64,000 bases of DNA, taken from NCBI GenBank assembly GCA_016714045.1, contig JADJNY010000006.1, positions 248,001 to 312,000 on the forward strand, given 5' to 3'. The translations under genes and the position numbers were made by a program. The notes beneath the pieces are model-generated. The model worked only from the letters and a program-made list of their open reading frames with translations, did not search any database and was not told the DNA's origin. Shown here piece by piece: positions 37,961-47,988 of the stretch. Source of the DNA: Planctomycetota bacterium. GTDB lineage: Bacteria; Planctomycetota; UBA1135; GCA-002686595. Within the stretch, counting starts at the first letter, position 1, and each line of letters starts with the position of its first letter.

Positions 37961-39676
37961 ATGTTCGAACCCCTCGTCCTCGCCGCGGCCGCGACTCTCG
38001 CCGCCGCTACCCAGGTCCCCGCCGATGCGCGCGCCGCCGCCGTCGACGCGCGGGCCGTCTCGGTCGCGCTCGCGCGCCTCGCGAGCGAACACCCGCAGAT
38101 GGCGACCGTGCTCCCCGTCGCGGACTCGCGCGGCGGACGGAAGCTCGAGGTCCTCCGCCTCGCCGCGGGCGAGCGCGCGAAGGGCCGCCCCGCGATCCTC
38201 GTCGTCGCCAACCTCGAAGGACCGTGGGCGTGGACGACCGGACTCGTGCTCGACGAAGCGCGCGAGCTCGCCGCGCGCTACGCGACCGACGCGGCCGTGA
38301 AAGAGCTCCTCGACACGACGACGCTCTACCTCGTCCCCTGCGCGAACCCCGACGCCGCCGAAGCGCGCTTCGCGACACCGCTCGTCGAGGAGCGCGCCGG
38401 CGCTCCGTGGGCCGACGACGACCGCGACGGCCTCGCGGGCGAGGACGGGCCGTCCGACGTCGACGGCGACGGACGCGTGCTCTGGATGCGCAAGGCGGAC
38501 CCCGAGGGCGAGTGGATCGCCGATCCCGCCGACGCGCGCGCGATGGTCAAGGCCGACCGCGCGAAGGGCGAGCGCGGCGCGTGGAAGCTGTTCGTCGAAG
38601 GACGCGACTCCGATGTGGACGAAAAGACGGGCGAAGACCCGCTCGCCGACGTCCAGGTCGGCCGCAACTTCCCCAACGGCTGGAAGGAGCACGCGCCCGA
38701 AGCCGGCCCCTGGCCGATGAGCGAGCCCGAGGCGCGCGGTCTCGCCGAGTTCCTCCTGACGCACAAGGACGTGCAGCTCGTCGTCGTGTACGGCGCGCAG
38801 GACAACCTGCTCGAGAAGCCGAAGACCGGCCCCGACGAAGGCGGCCGCGGCCGGCTCGCCGCGACGCCCGAGTCGGACGCGAAGCTCCTCGCGGAGCTCG
38901 GACGCCGCTACAAGGAGCTCACGAGCGCCAAGGCGAAGGGCGAGGGCGACGAGCACGGCACGTTCGCCGCGTGGTGCCAGCTCGAGCGCGGGCTCCCCGT
39001 GCTCTCGATCGCTCCGTGGTCGCTGCCCCTCGACGAAGAAGCGCCGAAGAAGGACGAGGCGCCCAAGGACGACGAGACGTCGAAGGACGCCGCGAAGAAG
39101 GACGCGCCGAAGAAGGACAAGGAGAAGCGCGAGCCCTCCGACGACGCGAAGCGCCTGCGCTGGATCGACGCGAAGAACGAGGGCGCGCGCTTCGTCGCGT
39201 GGAAACCGTTCCAGCACCCCGAGCTCGGCGCCGTCGAGATCGGCGGCTTCGCGCCGTACGCGCTGATCGAGCCGCCCGAGGGTGAGCGCGCCGCGATCGC
39301 GGACGGACAGCGCGCGTTCCTCGCGTCGCTCGGCGCCGCGCTGGCGCGCGTGAAGCTCGTCGACGCGCGCGCGAAGGACCTCGGCGGCGTGTGGAAGGTC
39401 GAGGTCGCGGTCGAGAACGCGTCCTACCTGCCGCTCCTCACCGCCGCGGGCCGTCGCACGAGCGCTCCGCGTCCGGCGCGCGTCGTGCTGCGCCTGCCGC
39501 CGAGCGCGACGCTCGTCGCGGGCGACAAACAGACGCTCGTGCGCGACCTCCCGGGGAGCGGCGGGCGCAAGGAGCTCACGTGGCTCGTGCTCGGCGCCGC
39601 GCCGAGCCAGATCCAGATCGAAGTGGACACCGACGCCGCCGGGACTGCCGTCGCGTCGCCCGTGATCGTCAAGTGA
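37961..39676 (+). CDS. M14-like peptidase homologue, probably inactive
   Basis: The protein has 571 residues from ATG 37961, with GAGG about 8 bases upstream and an N-terminal signal peptide. It parallels the following gene along its length (LYLVPCANPDAAEARF matches FYVLPAQNPDGRAHWF; WADDDRDGLAGEDGPSDVDGDG matches DDDDDGLFDEDPADDLDGDG). The zinc-binding HxxE is missing: the place of NVHGNE holds NLEGPW, and the later zinc His (SFHNAGG in the neighbour) is replaced by YGAQDN. A Lys/Asp/Glu-rich low-complexity insert (about 350-390) is unique to this copy. It is probably a pseudoenzyme binding peptides or peptidoglycan fragments. Its stop overlaps a GTG of the next gene. Confidence 0.85.
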   Translation: MFEPLVLAAAATLAAATQVPADARAAAVDARAVSVALARLASEHPQMATVLPVADSRGGRKLEVLRLAAGERAKGRPAILVVANLEGPWAWTTGLVLDEARELAARYATDAAVKELLDTTTLYLVPCANPDAAEARFATPLVEERAGAPWADDDRDGLAGEDGPSDVDGDGRVLWMRKADPEGEWIADPADARAMVKADRAKGERGAWKLFVEGRDSDVDEKTGEDPLADVQVGRNFPNGWKEHAPEAGPWPMSEPEARGLAEFLLTHKDVQLVVVYGAQDNLLEKPKTGPDEGGRGRLAATPESDAKLLAELGRRYKELTSAKAKGEGDEHGTFAAWCQLERGLPVLSIAPWSLPLDEEAPKKDEAPKDDETSKDAAKKDAPKKDKEKREPSDDAKRLRWIDAKNEGARFVAWKPFQHPELGAVEIGGFAPYALIEPPEGERAAIADGQRAFLASLGAALARVKLVDARAKDLGGVWKVEVAVENASYLPLLTAAGRRTSAPRPARVVLRLPPSATLVAGDKQTLVRDLPGSGGRKELTWLVLGAAPSQIQIEVDTDAAGTAVASPVIVK

Positions 39677-39693
39677 ACGTGGAGCACCGCGCC

Positions 39694-41488
39694 GTGAAGC
39701 ACCAACTCGCACCGACGATCGCCCTCGCGCTCACCACCGCCCTCGCCGTCGCGCAGAACGCGGCGCCGAACGACAAGCCCGCCGTCGCCGGCGCGGGCCC
39801 CGGTTTCCCCGGCACCGCCGTGGGCCACGTGCCCAAGGTCGAGATCGCGTGGAACCGCTTCTACGACTACCCCGACTTGCTCGCGCACTTCGACCGCGTC
39901 GAAGCGGCCTTCCCCACGTTCGTGCGGCACGAGGTGATCGGACACTCGGTCGAGAACCGCGAGCTGCGCGTCTACACCGTGACCGACCCGCGCACGGGCC
40001 CCGCGCACACGAAGCCCGCGATGTGGATCGACGGCAACGTGCACGGGAACGAAGTGCAGGGCGGCGAGGCCGCGCTCTACGCGCTGTGGTACCTGTGCGA
40101 GAACGCGGGCTCGAACGCCGAGGTCACGAAGCTGCTCGAGGACGCCACGTTCTACGTGCTCCCCGCGCAGAACCCCGACGGCCGCGCCCATTGGTTCGAA
40201 AAGGCGCACAACGCGCACAGCTCGCGAACGGGCGTCCTGCCGACGGACGACGACGACGACGGGCTCTTCGACGAGGACCCCGCGGACGACCTCGACGGCG
40301 ACGGACAGATCGTGCAGATGCGCAAGTTCGTCCCCGGTCAGGGCACCCATCGCCAGGATCCCGACGAGCCGCGCCTGCTCGTACCGGTGCCGCCGAACGA
40401 CGTCGGACGGCGCGGCGACTGGATCCTCCTCGGCGAGGAAGGCACCGACGACGACGGCGACGGCCGCATCAACGAGGACGACCCGGGCGGCTACGACGAA
40501 CCGCGCGTGGCCGTCGTCGTGGGCGCCCGAGCACGTGCAGTTCGGCGCGGGGCCGTACCCGCTCTACTGGCCCGAGCCGCGCGCGATCGCGAGCTTCATC
40601 CAGGCGCACCCGAACATCGCGGCGGTGCAGTCCTTCCACAACGCGGGCGGCATGATCCTGCGCGGGCCGGGCACGGAGTCCTTCGGCGAGTACCCGAACG
40701 AAGACGTGCGCGTGTACGACGAGCTCGGCCGCACGGGCGAGGCGATGCTGCCCTTCTACAAGTACATGGTCATCTGGAAGGACCTGTACACGGTGTGGGG
40801 CGGGTTCGTGAACTGGACCTACGAGGGGCTCGGCATCGTGTCGTTCACAAACGAGCTCTGGAACGACGACCAGTACTTCCAGAGCGCTCCGAAGCCCGTC
40901 GAAGGCGGCGAGAAGGAGCGCCGGTGGTTCGACGACAAGCTGCTCCAGCGCGCGGGCTTCGTCGACTGGCATCCGTACGAGCACCCGCTCTACGGCAAGG
41001 TCGAGCTCGGCGGCTACCGGAAGGACGTCGGGCGCGTCCCGCCGACGTTCTTGATCGAGGAGATGCTGCACCGGAACGCGCTCTTCTGCCTGGAGCACGC
41101 GAAGGCGATGCCGAAGGTCGTGCTCGGCGAGGTCGTCGTCACGGAGCTCGGCGACGGCGTCAAGGCGATCGACCTCATCGCGCGCAACTTGCACGCGATC
41201 CCCACGCGCACGGCGATGGCGGCGCGCGCGAAGACGGGCGTGCCGGACACGTTCACGCTGCAGGGCAAGGGCTTGACCGTGCTCGCGGGCGGCGTGCGCA
41301 GCGATCGCTTCCGTCCGGAGCGCATCGAGCTGCAGGAGAAGAACCCCGAGCGGCTCCTACGCGAGCGCGGCGTCGGATCGCGGGGTGAGTTGCGCCTGCG
41401 GTGGCTCGTCCGCGGCAAGGCGGACAAGGCCGTCGTGACCTACGAAGGCGAGAAGGCGCGCAAGGTCGAGCTCGAGATCAAGCTCTGA
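39694..41488 (+). CDS. M14 family zinc carboxypeptidase, frameshifted
   Basis: GTG 39694 (MKHQLAPT) has GGAG about 9 bases upstream and yields a good signal peptide; an upstream GTG at 39673 overlaps the previous stop. Active-site motifs are intact: NVHGNEVQGGEA (HxxE zinc ligands, about 115), NPDGR, FHNAGG (third His, about 315) and the late FTNELW (general-base Glu region). At about 40507 the frame shifts by one (PR then WPSSWAPEHVQFGAG), giving about 597 residues after correction. Calcium-like DDDDDGLFDEDP loops lie near 190. This family removes residues from peptides or peptidoglycan. Confidence 0.87.
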
Positions 41489-41508
41489 CGCTCGGGGCGC
41501 CGCCGCGC

Positions 41509-42411
41509 TCATGGCGTCGCCACGCGCTCGATCTCGCGCGGGGTCCACGCTTTCGTCGTCGCGTCCTGCGTGAGTTCGAAGCGCACGATCTGCTTCGCGC
41601 CGAAGCAGCGCACGCGGAGGCCGGGCTTCGCGCCGCCCTCCACGCTCACGATGCCGTTCGCGCCCGGGGCCGCGCGGCCGGGCTCGCCTTCGACGCGATC
41701 GTCGTCGACGGCGAAGCGCCACGTGCTGAGGCCGCTCCCATCGACGAGGTGGTATTGCGAACGGTAGAGCGTCGGCCGCTCGCCGCGCACCCACGCATGG
41801 ACGAGCACGAGCCCAGTGCCCGCGACGGGCACGGCGCCCGCGCAGCCGAACGACGCCGGGCTGTCGGCGAGTCGCGGGCGCCATTCGACGGGTTTCCCCG
41901 TCGCGAGGCTCCACACGAGCCACACCTCGCCCTTCTGGGGCACCGACCAGGACCACGCTGCGATCCGCCGCTCGCCCTCGTCGACGAACCAGCCGCGGAC
42001 GCGCTCGATGCACCCGGCGAAGTCGCGCCCCAAGCCTTCGCACGTGATGCGCTGGTCGAGCCGCGGCGTGCCGTCTGGCGCGAGAAAGACGACGTGTGCG
42101 CGGTCCTGGTCGCGCGCCGGCGTCTCACCGTAGCCGAGCCCCGCGACGCTGCCGTCGGAGAGCACGCGCACGTCCTCGAGCGCGCAGTCGAGACCGCGCT
42201 GCCAGCGGCGCGTCGTGCCCTCGAAGAGCTGGTAGGTCCCGCGACCGGTGAACGTGCAGGCGGGATCGGCGACGGTCGAGACCTCGGAGACGAGCGCGGC
42301 GTGCAGCCGGAATCGTCCGTCCGCCGACGCGACGTCGAACGCTCGCGTGTCGCGCTTCACGTAGCCCTGGGCGGCGAGGACGAGGACGAGGAACGAGGTG
42401 GTGCAGATCAC
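41509..42411 (-). CDS. Secreted hypothetical protein
   Basis: The protein has 300 residues if started at GTG 42411, where a short signal peptide (MICTTSFLVLVLAAQ) fits best; no ribosome-binding site is obvious. The mature part is beta-rich with repeated motifs of a propeller-like kind (SVPQKGEVWLVWSLATGKPVEW, AVPVAGTGLVLVHAWVRGERP). Scattered cysteines (TCEGLGRD, FGCAGA, VRCFGA). It follows the WD40-like protein by 43 bases on the same strand and is probably cotranscribed. Family unknown. Confidence 0.8.
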   Translation of the reverse strand: MICTTSFLVLVLAAQGYVKRDTRAFDVASADGRFRLHAALVSEVSTVADPACTFTGRGTYQLFEGTTRRWQRGLDCALEDVRVLSDGSVAGLGYGETPARDQDRAHVVFLAPDGTPRLDQRITCEGLGRDFAGCIERVRGWFVDEGERRIAAWSWSVPQKGEVWLVWSLATGKPVEWRPRLADSPASFGCAGAVPVAGTGLVLVHAWVRGERPTLYRSQYHLVDGSGLSTWRFAVDDDRVEGEPGRAAPGANGIVSVEGGAKPGLRVRCFGAKQIVRFELTQDATTKAWTPREIERVATP

Positions 42412-42454
42412 GCGCTGAAGGTACGCGCCCGCTCCGTTCCCCGCGAGGGCTTCG

Positions 42455-44757
42455 TCAGCGCCGCTCGACGAGCGTGAGGTGCGCCTCCTGCACGATCGCG
42501 AGCCGTCCGCTCGCCGAATCGGCGTACACGTCGGCTCCGGGCCCCGTCCCGTCGATCCGAGACGTCGTGCTCGCACCGAGCGCCAGGACGTCGACACCGC
42601 GCGGCGTCGCTACGGCGAGTTCGTCGGCCGCGAGCCAAGCGACGGGCTCACCGGCGCTCTCCGTGGGGATCCGCAGCTCACCCGCGCGGCCTTCGGATGC
42701 GGACCAGACGTAGGCGAGCTCCACTTCGGAGTAGCTCGCGACGAAACGCTCGCCGTCGGGAGCCACGTGGAGCCGCGCGAAGTGGCCGTAGCACTCGTCC
42801 GGAGCCTCGAACGCGAGGAGCACGCGGCCGTCGGTGGCATCGCGCACCTCGACGAGGCCGGCGTGGCTCACGGTGACGAACTTGCGTCCATCCGCCGTCC
42901 ACCCGAAGGACCGATGCCGCGCATCCTCGCTCATCGTCGCGGGCCCGCTCGACGTCTCGAACGAGAGCTTGCCCTGCTCGTCGAAGACGTGCACTCGATG
43001 GCCGTTGCGCACGGCGAGTCGTCGGCCGCTCGGATCGAAGTCGAGGAACTCGGGACTCGAGAGCGGGAGCGTCGCGCTCCACGCGGGCCGTTTGCTCGGG
43101 AGCTCGAGCACGCGCACCTGGAGGCTCGACGCCCGTCCGGCCGCCACGCGCACGCGATGCGGCCTCCGTCGGGGCTGAGCGCGAGCGGGGCGCCGGGCCG
43201 GCCGAGTTCGACCTCCTCTACGGCTCCACCGGCCAGCGTGACGCGCACGCGCCCCTCGATCCGTACGGCGTGGATGGGCGCCGAGGCCGCACGCGTCCAT
43301 GGCGCGCGCGCGTGCACGACACCGCCGTCCACGCGCGACGCGACGCCGCCGAGCCACGCCACGGCAGCACTCGGCACGGGCTCTCCGACGAGCACGCCGG
43401 ATGCGTCGAGCACTCGCGCCGCTCGTCGCGACGACACGAGGACGCCGACCGGACCGAACTGGACGTCCTGGATCGCGGCGCGGTGCGACCCGATCGCGAA
43501 GGGCGCTCCGACCTCGTCGAGCCCCGCGGAGAGAAGCCGTCCACCGTCGACGAACCAGGCGCGGGCATCGCGCACCTCGCACGGCACGTTGCGCCGATCG
43601 TACTCGTCGTAGATCCAGCTCGTCGTCGAGAGGATGCGGAGGAGGCGCGCGTCCTCGTGACACGAGAATCGCCCCTCGGAGTCGCGCAGGAGCGTGATCC
43701 GCTCGAAGACGCGCCCCTCCTGCGCCGCAACGGGGCCGAAGAGACGACGCTCTCGGTCGATGAGCGCATAGCGCCCTCCACCTTCGACGAGCACGCGTCC
43801 GTCGTCGTGTTTCAGCCCGCGCACGGGGCCCGCGAGGGCCTGGACGCGTGCGACGCGCTTCGCTCCGTCCCAGAACGCGACCGAGCCGTCTGCGTGCCCC
43901 GTCACGCGCTGCGCACCGAAGTCCACGAGCGCGCGCACGCCGCTCGCGAACCGGGCGCGCTCCTTCCCGTCGAGGCCGTACACGCGCACGACGCCCTGCA
44001 CGGGGAACGCGACCTCGTCCGCGGTGACCGCGAGCTGATCGCCAGGACACGGGTTCGACTCGGGCTGTTGCTCGACCCAGTGGAAGCGCGCGAGCTCGGC
44101 GCCTCCATCGACCGCGTACCAGCCCAGGTCGAGTTCGTCCTCGCGTCGCCCGTCCGGCACTCGTCCCCCGACGCAACCGGACACGCGCGCGACGACGACC
44201 TGCCTCCCACCCGCGACGATGGCGAAACGACGCTCCGTGCACTGCGGACCGCGGCCGAGGATGCGCGTGCTCGACACGTGGAGCGACTGGAAGTCGGAAG
44301 GATGGAAGAGCGCGGCACCGCCCTCGTGGAGGTGGAGCTCCGCACCCTCGCGCCAGACACCGAGATCGCGGTCGCTCCGCTCCGTGCCCGGGCCGAGCGG
44401 GATCGTGCTCCAGCCCGTGAGCTCCTTCCCGTCCGTCGAACTCCACACCCGGAACGTGTCGGGGCGCCAGTGGGGCACGTGCGCCGCGAGGAGCTTCGAG
44501 TCGTCGCTGAAAGCGAGCAGCGCGCCGTGGTCTCCAGCACCGTCGTAGCGCGCGATCTCGGCCCGACGCTCGACGTCCCAAAGCACGACGCGGCCGTCCT
44601 CGCCCGCGGTCGCGGCGCGGGCACCGTCCGGGGACACGACGAAGCGCTCGACGTCGCCCGCGAGCGGCTCGCACTGGCCGACGACGCGCCAGGGGGACAC
44701 CGCGGCGCCCGGTGCCTGGAGGACGAACGCCAAAACGAGGCCGAGCGAGATCGACAT
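42455..44757 (-). CDS. Secreted WD40-like beta-propeller protein, frameshifted
   Basis: ATG 44757 starts a signal peptide (MSISLGLVLAFVLQAPGAA). Propeller blades recur with GRVVLWDVERRAEIARYDG, GVVRVYGLDGKERARFASG, GSVAFWDGAKRVARV, HRVHVFDEQGKLSFE and GLVEVRDATDGRVLLAFE. Around 43156-43164 one base is missing: adding one restores SPDGGRHRVRVAAGRASS. The corrected product is about 767 residues. Probable extracytoplasmic interaction scaffold; partner unknown. The span is 3n+2. Confidence 0.82.
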
Positions 44758-44883
44758 ACTGGAACGAGCTACGAAGGGCGACTCGAGAGGAAGACAGCGC
44801 ACGGCCGGTGTGCACGACCCCGTGCGGCGCGCGCCGATGGACGACCGATGCGCGGCGGCGTTAGCGCGAGTCCGCGAGGAATC

Positions 44884-45894
44884 TCACAGTCCGACGCTCC
44901 AGCTCGCGAAGAACGTGAAGTCGGGGCCCGACTCGGCGACGACGTCGTCCTCGAAGCCGACGATCAGCGTCGACGATGGGCCCGTGTCGAGCGCGAGCCC
45001 GACGTCGGCGGAGATCGTCTCCCGGTCGAGCTCCTTGATGCGGAAGTCGCGCGTCACGGGCGCGTTCACGATCAGACCGCCGAGCAGCGAGAGCGAGTCG
45101 TTCCAGCGGTACTCGAGCCCCCACTGCGCTCCGAGGTCGTCCTCCACGTCGACGCCGCTGCCGACGAAGGAGCTCGGACGGCGCGTGAAGACGTAGTCGA
45201 CGGCGCCCGTCATCGTCCAACGGCCCCACGACTTCTCCGCGAGCACGCCTCCGCCCCAGTCGAGCGCTCCGTTGCCGAAGCCCTTCGATTCGGACCCGAT
45301 CGGCAGGTCGGCGCCCACGCGCACGGCGACGGCGGGCGTCGAGCTCGTCTCGTCGACGACGGCGTGCGTCAGCACGACGGGCACGTCACCGATCGCGGGC
45401 TCGCCGCCTTCGAGGTGGTAGATCGAGCGGCCGTCCTTCTCGATCTCCATCTCGTACGTGAAGCGCTCGCGCTCGCCGCGTCCGCCGCCAGGGAACCCGA
45501 AGAAGTCGTGCCAGCTCTCGACGAAGCGGTCGAGGAAGCCGTTCGACGCGTACACGATGGGCAGCTCGACCTCGAGGTCCGTGCGCGGCCCGACGCCGTA
45601 CGTGAGCGCGAAGCTCGTGCGCCAGAGCTCGCCGTCGAGCACGACGCGCTCGTCGCCGACGTCGCCGTTCTCGAAGATCGACGAGTACTCGCTCGTGATG
45701 CGCAGCGAGTGCGCGTCCTCCGCCTCCGTGCGCGCCGAGCGCGGACGGAAGGCGAGGAACGTGAGCTTGTTCGGCTGCTGAACGCGCGTCGGGATCGGCC
45801 CGCGCACCCTGGGCCGCGGCGCGTCCGAGTGCGACGCGACGAGCGCGCAGGCCGGCGTGACGAGGGCGATCGCGAGGAGCGGGAGCGCGCGCAT
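44884..45894 (-). CDS. DUF3187-like outer-membrane lipoprotein
   Basis: The protein has 336 residues from ATG 45894. The first 17 residues form a lipoprotein signal with lipobox-like TPAC. Mature sequence starts with PIPTRVQQPNKLTFLAFRPRSA, the opening of DUF3187 proteins, and continues as alternating amphipathic strands (SLRITSEYSSIF, WGRWTMTGAVDYVF, SSTLIVGFEDDVV) ending in an aromatic-terminal strand (FFASWSVGL), consistent with a beta-barrel. Localisation to the outer membrane is family-based inference. It stands alone. Confidence 0.82.
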   Translation of the reverse strand: MRALPLLAIALVTPACALVASHSDAPRPRVRGPIPTRVQQPNKLTFLAFRPRSARTEAEDAHSLRITSEYSSIFENGDVGDERVVLDGELWRTSFALTYGVGPRTDLEVELPIVYASNGFLDRFVESWHDFFGFPGGGRGERERFTYEMEIEKDGRSIYHLEGGEPAIGDVPVVLTHAVVDETSSTPAVAVRVGADLPIGSESKGFGNGALDWGGGVLAEKSWGRWTMTGAVDYVFTRRPSSFVGSGVDVEDDLGAQWGLEYRWNDSLSLLGGLIVNAPVTRDFRIKELDRETISADVGLALDTGPSSTLIVGFEDDVVAESGPDFTFFASWSVGL

Positions 45895-45987
45895 GGGCGC
45901 GACGTTCTACCCGGACGGCGCGCGAGCGCGCCAGCACGTCGTGCGTGAAAGCGCCACGCGGCGCGAGAACGGACGCGCGCCGCGGGT

Positions 45988-46060
45988 GCGAGCTCGCGCG
46001 GCGGCCGTGGGAGCTCGCGCGCCGGACGCGGGCTCGCGCGCCAGGTGCACGCTTGCGGTG
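45988..46060. repeat. Short degenerate intergenic repeats
   Basis: Three to four copies of a 21-25 base unit (GGAGCTCGCGCGCCGG variants) in the 225-base gap between two minus-strand genes. Non-coding by composition. Confidence 0.5.
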
Positions 46061-46119
46061 GGCGCGAGCTCAGGGGGCGTTTGCACGCTCGCGCGATTGG
46101 CTCCCGACCGCGCTCCGCG

Positions 46120-47916
46120 TCACAACGTCCAGGTGATCTCGAGCCCGTTCGTCGTGTTGAACGTCGACGGCGTGCAGAAGCTCGCGGCGTTGCGGTAGAG
46201 CGCTTGGTAGTGCCGCACGCCGGGCTGCGTCACCGCGCCGAGCGTCGAGATCGCCGCCGTGCTCCCCGCGCCGACCGACGCGCTCCCGCCCGCCGCGGCG
46301 ACGGTGCGCAGGCGCACGAGCGCGCCGCCGAGACACAGGAGCCCGTCGCCGAAGACCAAGGCGACCGCGGCCGGCTGCGCCGCTTGCACGAAGCTCGTCG
46401 GCGCGTTCGTGGTCGTGCTCAGCGTGCGCAGCACGAGCGTGTCGCTGCCCAGGCTCGCGACGCCTTCGTCGCGCAGCGTCGCAGCGACGCCGAGCGAGTT
46501 GCGACAGCCCGCCTGCTCGAGCACGCCGCTCGCATTCCCGCACGGACACGCCGTCGAGCTGCCGTCGCCGAAGCAGAACGGCACGCCTTGCTCGTGCACG
46601 CGGCCGGCGAGCACCTGCGCGGCGCCCGTCGTGACGTCGGCAGACTGCCCGGCGAAGACGAAGTCCCCCGGTGAGGTCTGGAACACTGCGATCAAGCCCT
46701 GCCCCGCGGTGGCGGGCGCCGTCGTGCGGAACTCGCCGCGCGGAGAGCCGCTCGCGTCGTGACGCAGGAGCAGGCCCGGGCCCGTGGAGCTCGTCGACTC
46801 GCTGCCCGCCGCCGCGCTGTTGCCCGCCGCGTCGACGGCGATCGAGAAGAGCTGCACTTTCGGTCCGGGCGCAGCGCCGAAGACGCGCATCCACCGCTGC
46901 GCACCGCTCCCGTCGCAGCTGAAGACGATCCCGCGCGAGTACGGCGCCGCGGACTCGTCGACGCAGCCCACCGCGTAGACGTTCCCGGCGGCATCGAGCG
47001 CGACGTCGTTGACCTGCTGGTCCTCGTTCGTCCCGTCGTCGAACGTCTGCGACCACAGCTCGTTGCCGTTCGCGTCGTGACATCCGACCCACGCCTTCAA
47101 CGTCGACGGCGCGGTGAGCGCGGCCCCCGCGACGACGATGCGCCCCGCGCCGTCGACCGCGACGCGCCGCCGGATCGGCGTGCGCATCGTCGCGACGGGC
47201 CGCGGCACGTTCCACAGCTGCACACCCGCAGCGTCGAAGCGCAGGAGCGAACCGTCGTTCGGCGTGACGCCCGAGTACGTGTCGAGCACGATGACGCCGC
47301 CGCCCGGATAGGGCGCGACGTCGAGGAACGGCAGGCTCCCCGGCAGCGCGACGTCGTTCACCACGACGCCCGCGTTCGAAACGACGAACAGGAAGGGCAG
47401 CGAGTAAGGGAACGTACCGCCGCCGCGCGCGGCGCCGACGACGAACGCGGTGCCGTTCGCGTCAAGGCACACGCGCTGACCCTGATCGTTGAGCGCCGTC
47501 GCGCGCGTCGCCGTCCACAGCACGTTGCCGTTCGTGTCGAGCCGCAAGAGGTTCAGGTCGTACGCGGGCGGCCCGACGACGGCCGAGCTCGACACGAGCA
47601 GGAGGACGTCGCCGGTCGCCGGGTCCTCGACGAGGTCGTTGACGAGGTCGTACCGGCCACCCGGCGCGAACGCGCGCGTCCAGAGCAGCGCTCCGTTCGC
47701 GTCGTACTCGACGAGCTCGACGGAGTACAGGGACGGCGCGGGGCCCGCGATCGAGCGGCCGACGAGGATCCCGCCCGCCGCCGTCGGCGCGCTCTTCGGC
47801 GCGTCGAGGCCGGCCGGCAGCGCTTGCTGCCAGACGGGGCGGAGCTCGGCGCCCGCGGAGCGAGCGGACACGACGAGGGAAGCGAGGAGGGCGAGGGAAC
47901 GGAGCCGTGCGAGCAT
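46120..47916 (-). CDS. Secreted beta-propeller protein with shared C-terminal domain
   Basis: The protein has 598 residues from ATG 47916, signal peptide ending ARSAGA. Residues of about 25-440 are SBBP/PQQ-like propeller repeats (DANGALLWTRAFAPGGRYD, LDTNGNVLWTATRA, DANGNELWSQTFDDG, VALDAAGNVYAVG). The C-terminal 150 residues begin FCFGDGSSTACPCGN and end NTTNGLEITW, and match the C-terminus of the MopE-repeat protein at 11257-14313. Probably exported and surface-attached. Confidence 0.9.
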   Translation of the reverse strand: MLARLRSLALLASLVVSARSAGAELRPVWQQALPAGLDAPKSAPTAAGGILVGRSIAGPAPSLYSVELVEYDANGALLWTRAFAPGGRYDLVNDLVEDPATGDVLLLVSSSAVVGPPAYDLNLLRLDTNGNVLWTATRATALNDQGQRVCLDANGTAFVVGAARGGGTFPYSLPFLFVVSNAGVVVNDVALPGSLPFLDVAPYPGGGVIVLDTYSGVTPNDGSLLRFDAAGVQLWNVPRPVATMRTPIRRRVAVDGAGRIVVAGAALTAPSTLKAWVGCHDANGNELWSQTFDDGTNEDQQVNDVALDAAGNVYAVGCVDESAAPYSRGIVFSCDGSGAQRWMRVFGAAPGPKVQLFSIAVDAAGNSAAAGSESTSSTGPGLLLRHDASGSPRGEFRTTAPATAGQGLIAVFQTSPGDFVFAGQSADVTTGAAQVLAGRVHEQGVPFCFGDGSSTACPCGNASGVLEQAGCRNSLGVAATLRDEGVASLGSDTLVLRTLSTTTNAPTSFVQAAQPAAVALVFGDGLLCLGGALVRLRTVAAAGGSASVGAGSTAAISTLGAVTQPGVRHYQALYRNAASFCTPSTFNTTNGLEITWTL

Positions 47917-47988
47917 GGTGGGAAGACCTCAGCGCGTGCTAGCCGCGCTCCGCGAGCGGGTCACGGCCTTCCGCGCACCGCGAGCGAT

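Noticed and set aside
43270..45948. 892-codon plus-strand frame opposite the WD40-like and DUF3187-like genes
   Set aside because: Arg/Ala/Glu-rich composition and no motifs; both minus-strand genes have signal peptides and recognisable folds.
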